Positions 63,146-64,000 of a stretch of DNA of 64,000 nt are shown here, one piece after another; position 1 is the first letter of the stretch, and every line of letters begins with the position of its first letter. Below the pieces are notes generated by a model that made no database searches, was not told the DNA's origin, and worked only from the letters and a program-made list of their open reading frames with translations. The translations under genes and the position numbers were made by a program. This DNA is from Arcobacter vandammei (lineage in GTDB: Bacteria; Campylobacterota; Campylobacteria; Campylobacterales; Arcobacteraceae), in contig NZ_JADKPZ010000001.1 of the NCBI RefSeq assembly GCF_016106035.1, positions 62,001-126,000 on the forward strand, given 5' to 3'.

Positions 63146-63825
63146 TGCAAGATTTAAATAAAATTGATTGGCAAAAAACAGATGGCTTAATTCCAGCAAT
63201 TGCTCAAGATAGCTTAACAAATGAAGTTTTAATGCTAGGTTATATGAACAAAGAGGCATTAGAATTGACTCTTAAAACAGGATTTGTTCACTATTTTAGT
63301 AGAAGTAAACAGAGAATTTGGAAAAAAGGTGAAAGCTCAAACCATACACAAAAAATAAATGATATTTTACTTGATTGTGATAATGATACAATTTTACTGA
63401 AAGTTACTCAAGAGGGAGTTGCTTGTCATACTGGAAGAAAAACTTGTTTTTTCACAAATTTGTCTAATAATGAAATTGTTGAAGATATTAAAATTGATAC
63501 TAGTTTATCTTATGGAGTTATTGATACTCTTTATCATACAATTCTTGAGAGAAAAAATGAAGATACAAGTAAATCTTATACATCAAAACTTTTAAATGGT
63601 GAACAAAACTCTATGCTTAAGAAAATTGTTGAAGAAGCAGGAGAGTTCTGTTTTGCTATAAAAGATGATAATAAAGATGAAGCAATATACGAAGCAGCCG
63701 ATGTTACATACCATATTTTAGTTGCACTTGCAAGTAAAAATATCAACCCAGATAGAATAAAACAAGAACTTGCAAGAAGATTTGGTATATCAGGAATTGA
63801 AGAGAAAAATTCACGAAAAATTTAG
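63145..63825 (+). CDS. hisIE: Bifunctional phosphoribosyl-AMP cyclohydrolase/phosphoribosyl-ATP pyrophosphatase
   Basis: 226 residues combining steps 2 and 3 of histidine synthesis. The HisI domain (1-115) has MLGYMNKEALELTLKTG, FSRSKQRIWKKGESS and the metal-binding DCDNDTILLKV...CHTGRKTCF. The HisE domain (about 125-210) has EEAGEFCFAIKDDNKDEAI and EAADVTYHILVAL. AAAGGG precedes the ATG. Confidence 0.95.
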   Translation: MQDLNKIDWQKTDGLIPAIAQDSLTNEVLMLGYMNKEALELTLKTGFVHYFSRSKQRIWKKGESSNHTQKINDILLDCDNDTILLKVTQEGVACHTGRKTCFFTNLSNNEIVEDIKIDTSLSYGVIDTLYHTILERKNEDTSKSYTSKLLNGEQNSMLKKIVEEAGEFCFAIKDDNKDEAIYEAADVTYHILVALASKNINPDRIKQELARRFGISGIEEKNSRKI

Positions 63826-63876
63826 AAAATCATTAAATTTTCTTATACAACTAAGTTGCATTTAATACTTACTCGT

Positions 63877-63882
63877 TATAAT
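63877..63882 (+). promoter_or_regulatory. -10 box (TATAAT) for the gene at 63915
   Basis: TATAAT lies 32 bp before the ATG at 63915, with TTGCAT 15 bp upstream as a possible -35. Confidence 0.5.
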
Positions 63883-63914
63883 TCCAACATTAAAAAACAA
63901 TTAAAGGAGTTATT

Positions 63915-64000
63915 ATGACAAATAGTTGTCAATGTTGCTCTAAAAAAATTCCTATTTCAAAAGTTTTTTGTTCAGCAGAATGCAAAGAGAACTTTTTTCA
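63915..64000 (+). CDS. Partial zinc-ribbon-like protein (C-terminus off the window)
   Basis: ATG 63915 follows AAAGGAG. The visible 28 residues (MTNSCQCCSKKIPISKVFCS, then AECKENFF) carry a CxC-C and CxxxC arrangement typical of short zinc ribbons. The frame is open at the window end. Too little remains to name a family. Confidence 0.65.
   Translation, partial: MTNSCQCCSKKIPISKVFCSAECKENFF

Noticed and set aside
1-64000. CRISPR array or cas genes
   Set aside because: No regularly spaced direct repeats of 25-40 bp and no Cas-like protein were seen. The only longer direct repeat (36390/36624) has two copies.

Overview
The window is AT-rich bacterial chromosome, roughly 28-30 % GC by eye. Its gene content points to the Campylobacterota, most likely the Arcobacteraceae (Arcobacter/Aliarcobacter). 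The evidence is AT-biased codon use, a UbiA-family prenyltransferase as expected for futalosine-type menaquinone synthesis, a YedE/YedF pair resembling Campylobacter FdhT/FdhU, sensor kinases with an IAHQWRQPL H-box, and extended -10 promoters without clear -35 boxes. The genus is inferred from these traits; no database was searched.

Layout. Bases 1-4834 look like the end of an integrated element. A P4-type tyrosine integrase lies beside the 3' end of a tRNA-Arg(TCG). Behind it sit very small genes: tiny membrane proteins, a lipoprotein, two HTH regulators with operator-like palindromes, and a membrane-anchored Phd-like protein. The far end of the element is outside the window. Bases 4956-10818 are housekeeping: mqnP/ubiA, miaA, rpmE, rsmI, rlmB, a secreted protein and a class I aminotransferase. 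Then come hom (10982-12244), preceded by a folded leader, and a phosphate regulon, pstSCAB-phoU-psiE-response regulator-kinase (12341-19430), with a 7-4-7 Pho-box-like direct repeat before pstS. rplM-rpsI end at a textbook terminator.

Bases 20392-38304 (minus strand) are the most interesting region. They hold a type IVb-pilus/type II-secretion-like locus with secretin, GspF-like protein, GspE/PilB ATPase, PilM/PilN/PilP-like proteins and two pilin-like proteins that start directly at the hydrophobic helix. Mixed in are exported proteins that share an N-terminal module. Two of these are large, carry RCC1-like WG repeats and end in almost the same C-terminal motif; one also has two jelly-roll-like modules. 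The pilin-like genes are flanked by intergenic repeats that form hairpins and a cloverleaf with compensatory base changes. I read the locus as an uncharacterised pilus or pseudopilus displaying beta-propeller/lectin-like proteins.

Bases 38391-64000 are mixed core genes: a SurA-like chaperone, gatB, gpsA, an AcuI-like reductase, a TelA protein with a membrane partner, an MFS carrier, a TRIC-like protein, a ThyX with an unusual motif, a toxin-antitoxin pair, lysM, yedF-yedE, a Bax-like glucosaminidase, coaE, purM, a three-domain sensor kinase, doxX, metH, ilvE, an SPFH protein, a frameshifted small gene with a strong hairpin over its start, hisIE, and the start of a zinc-ribbon-like gene.
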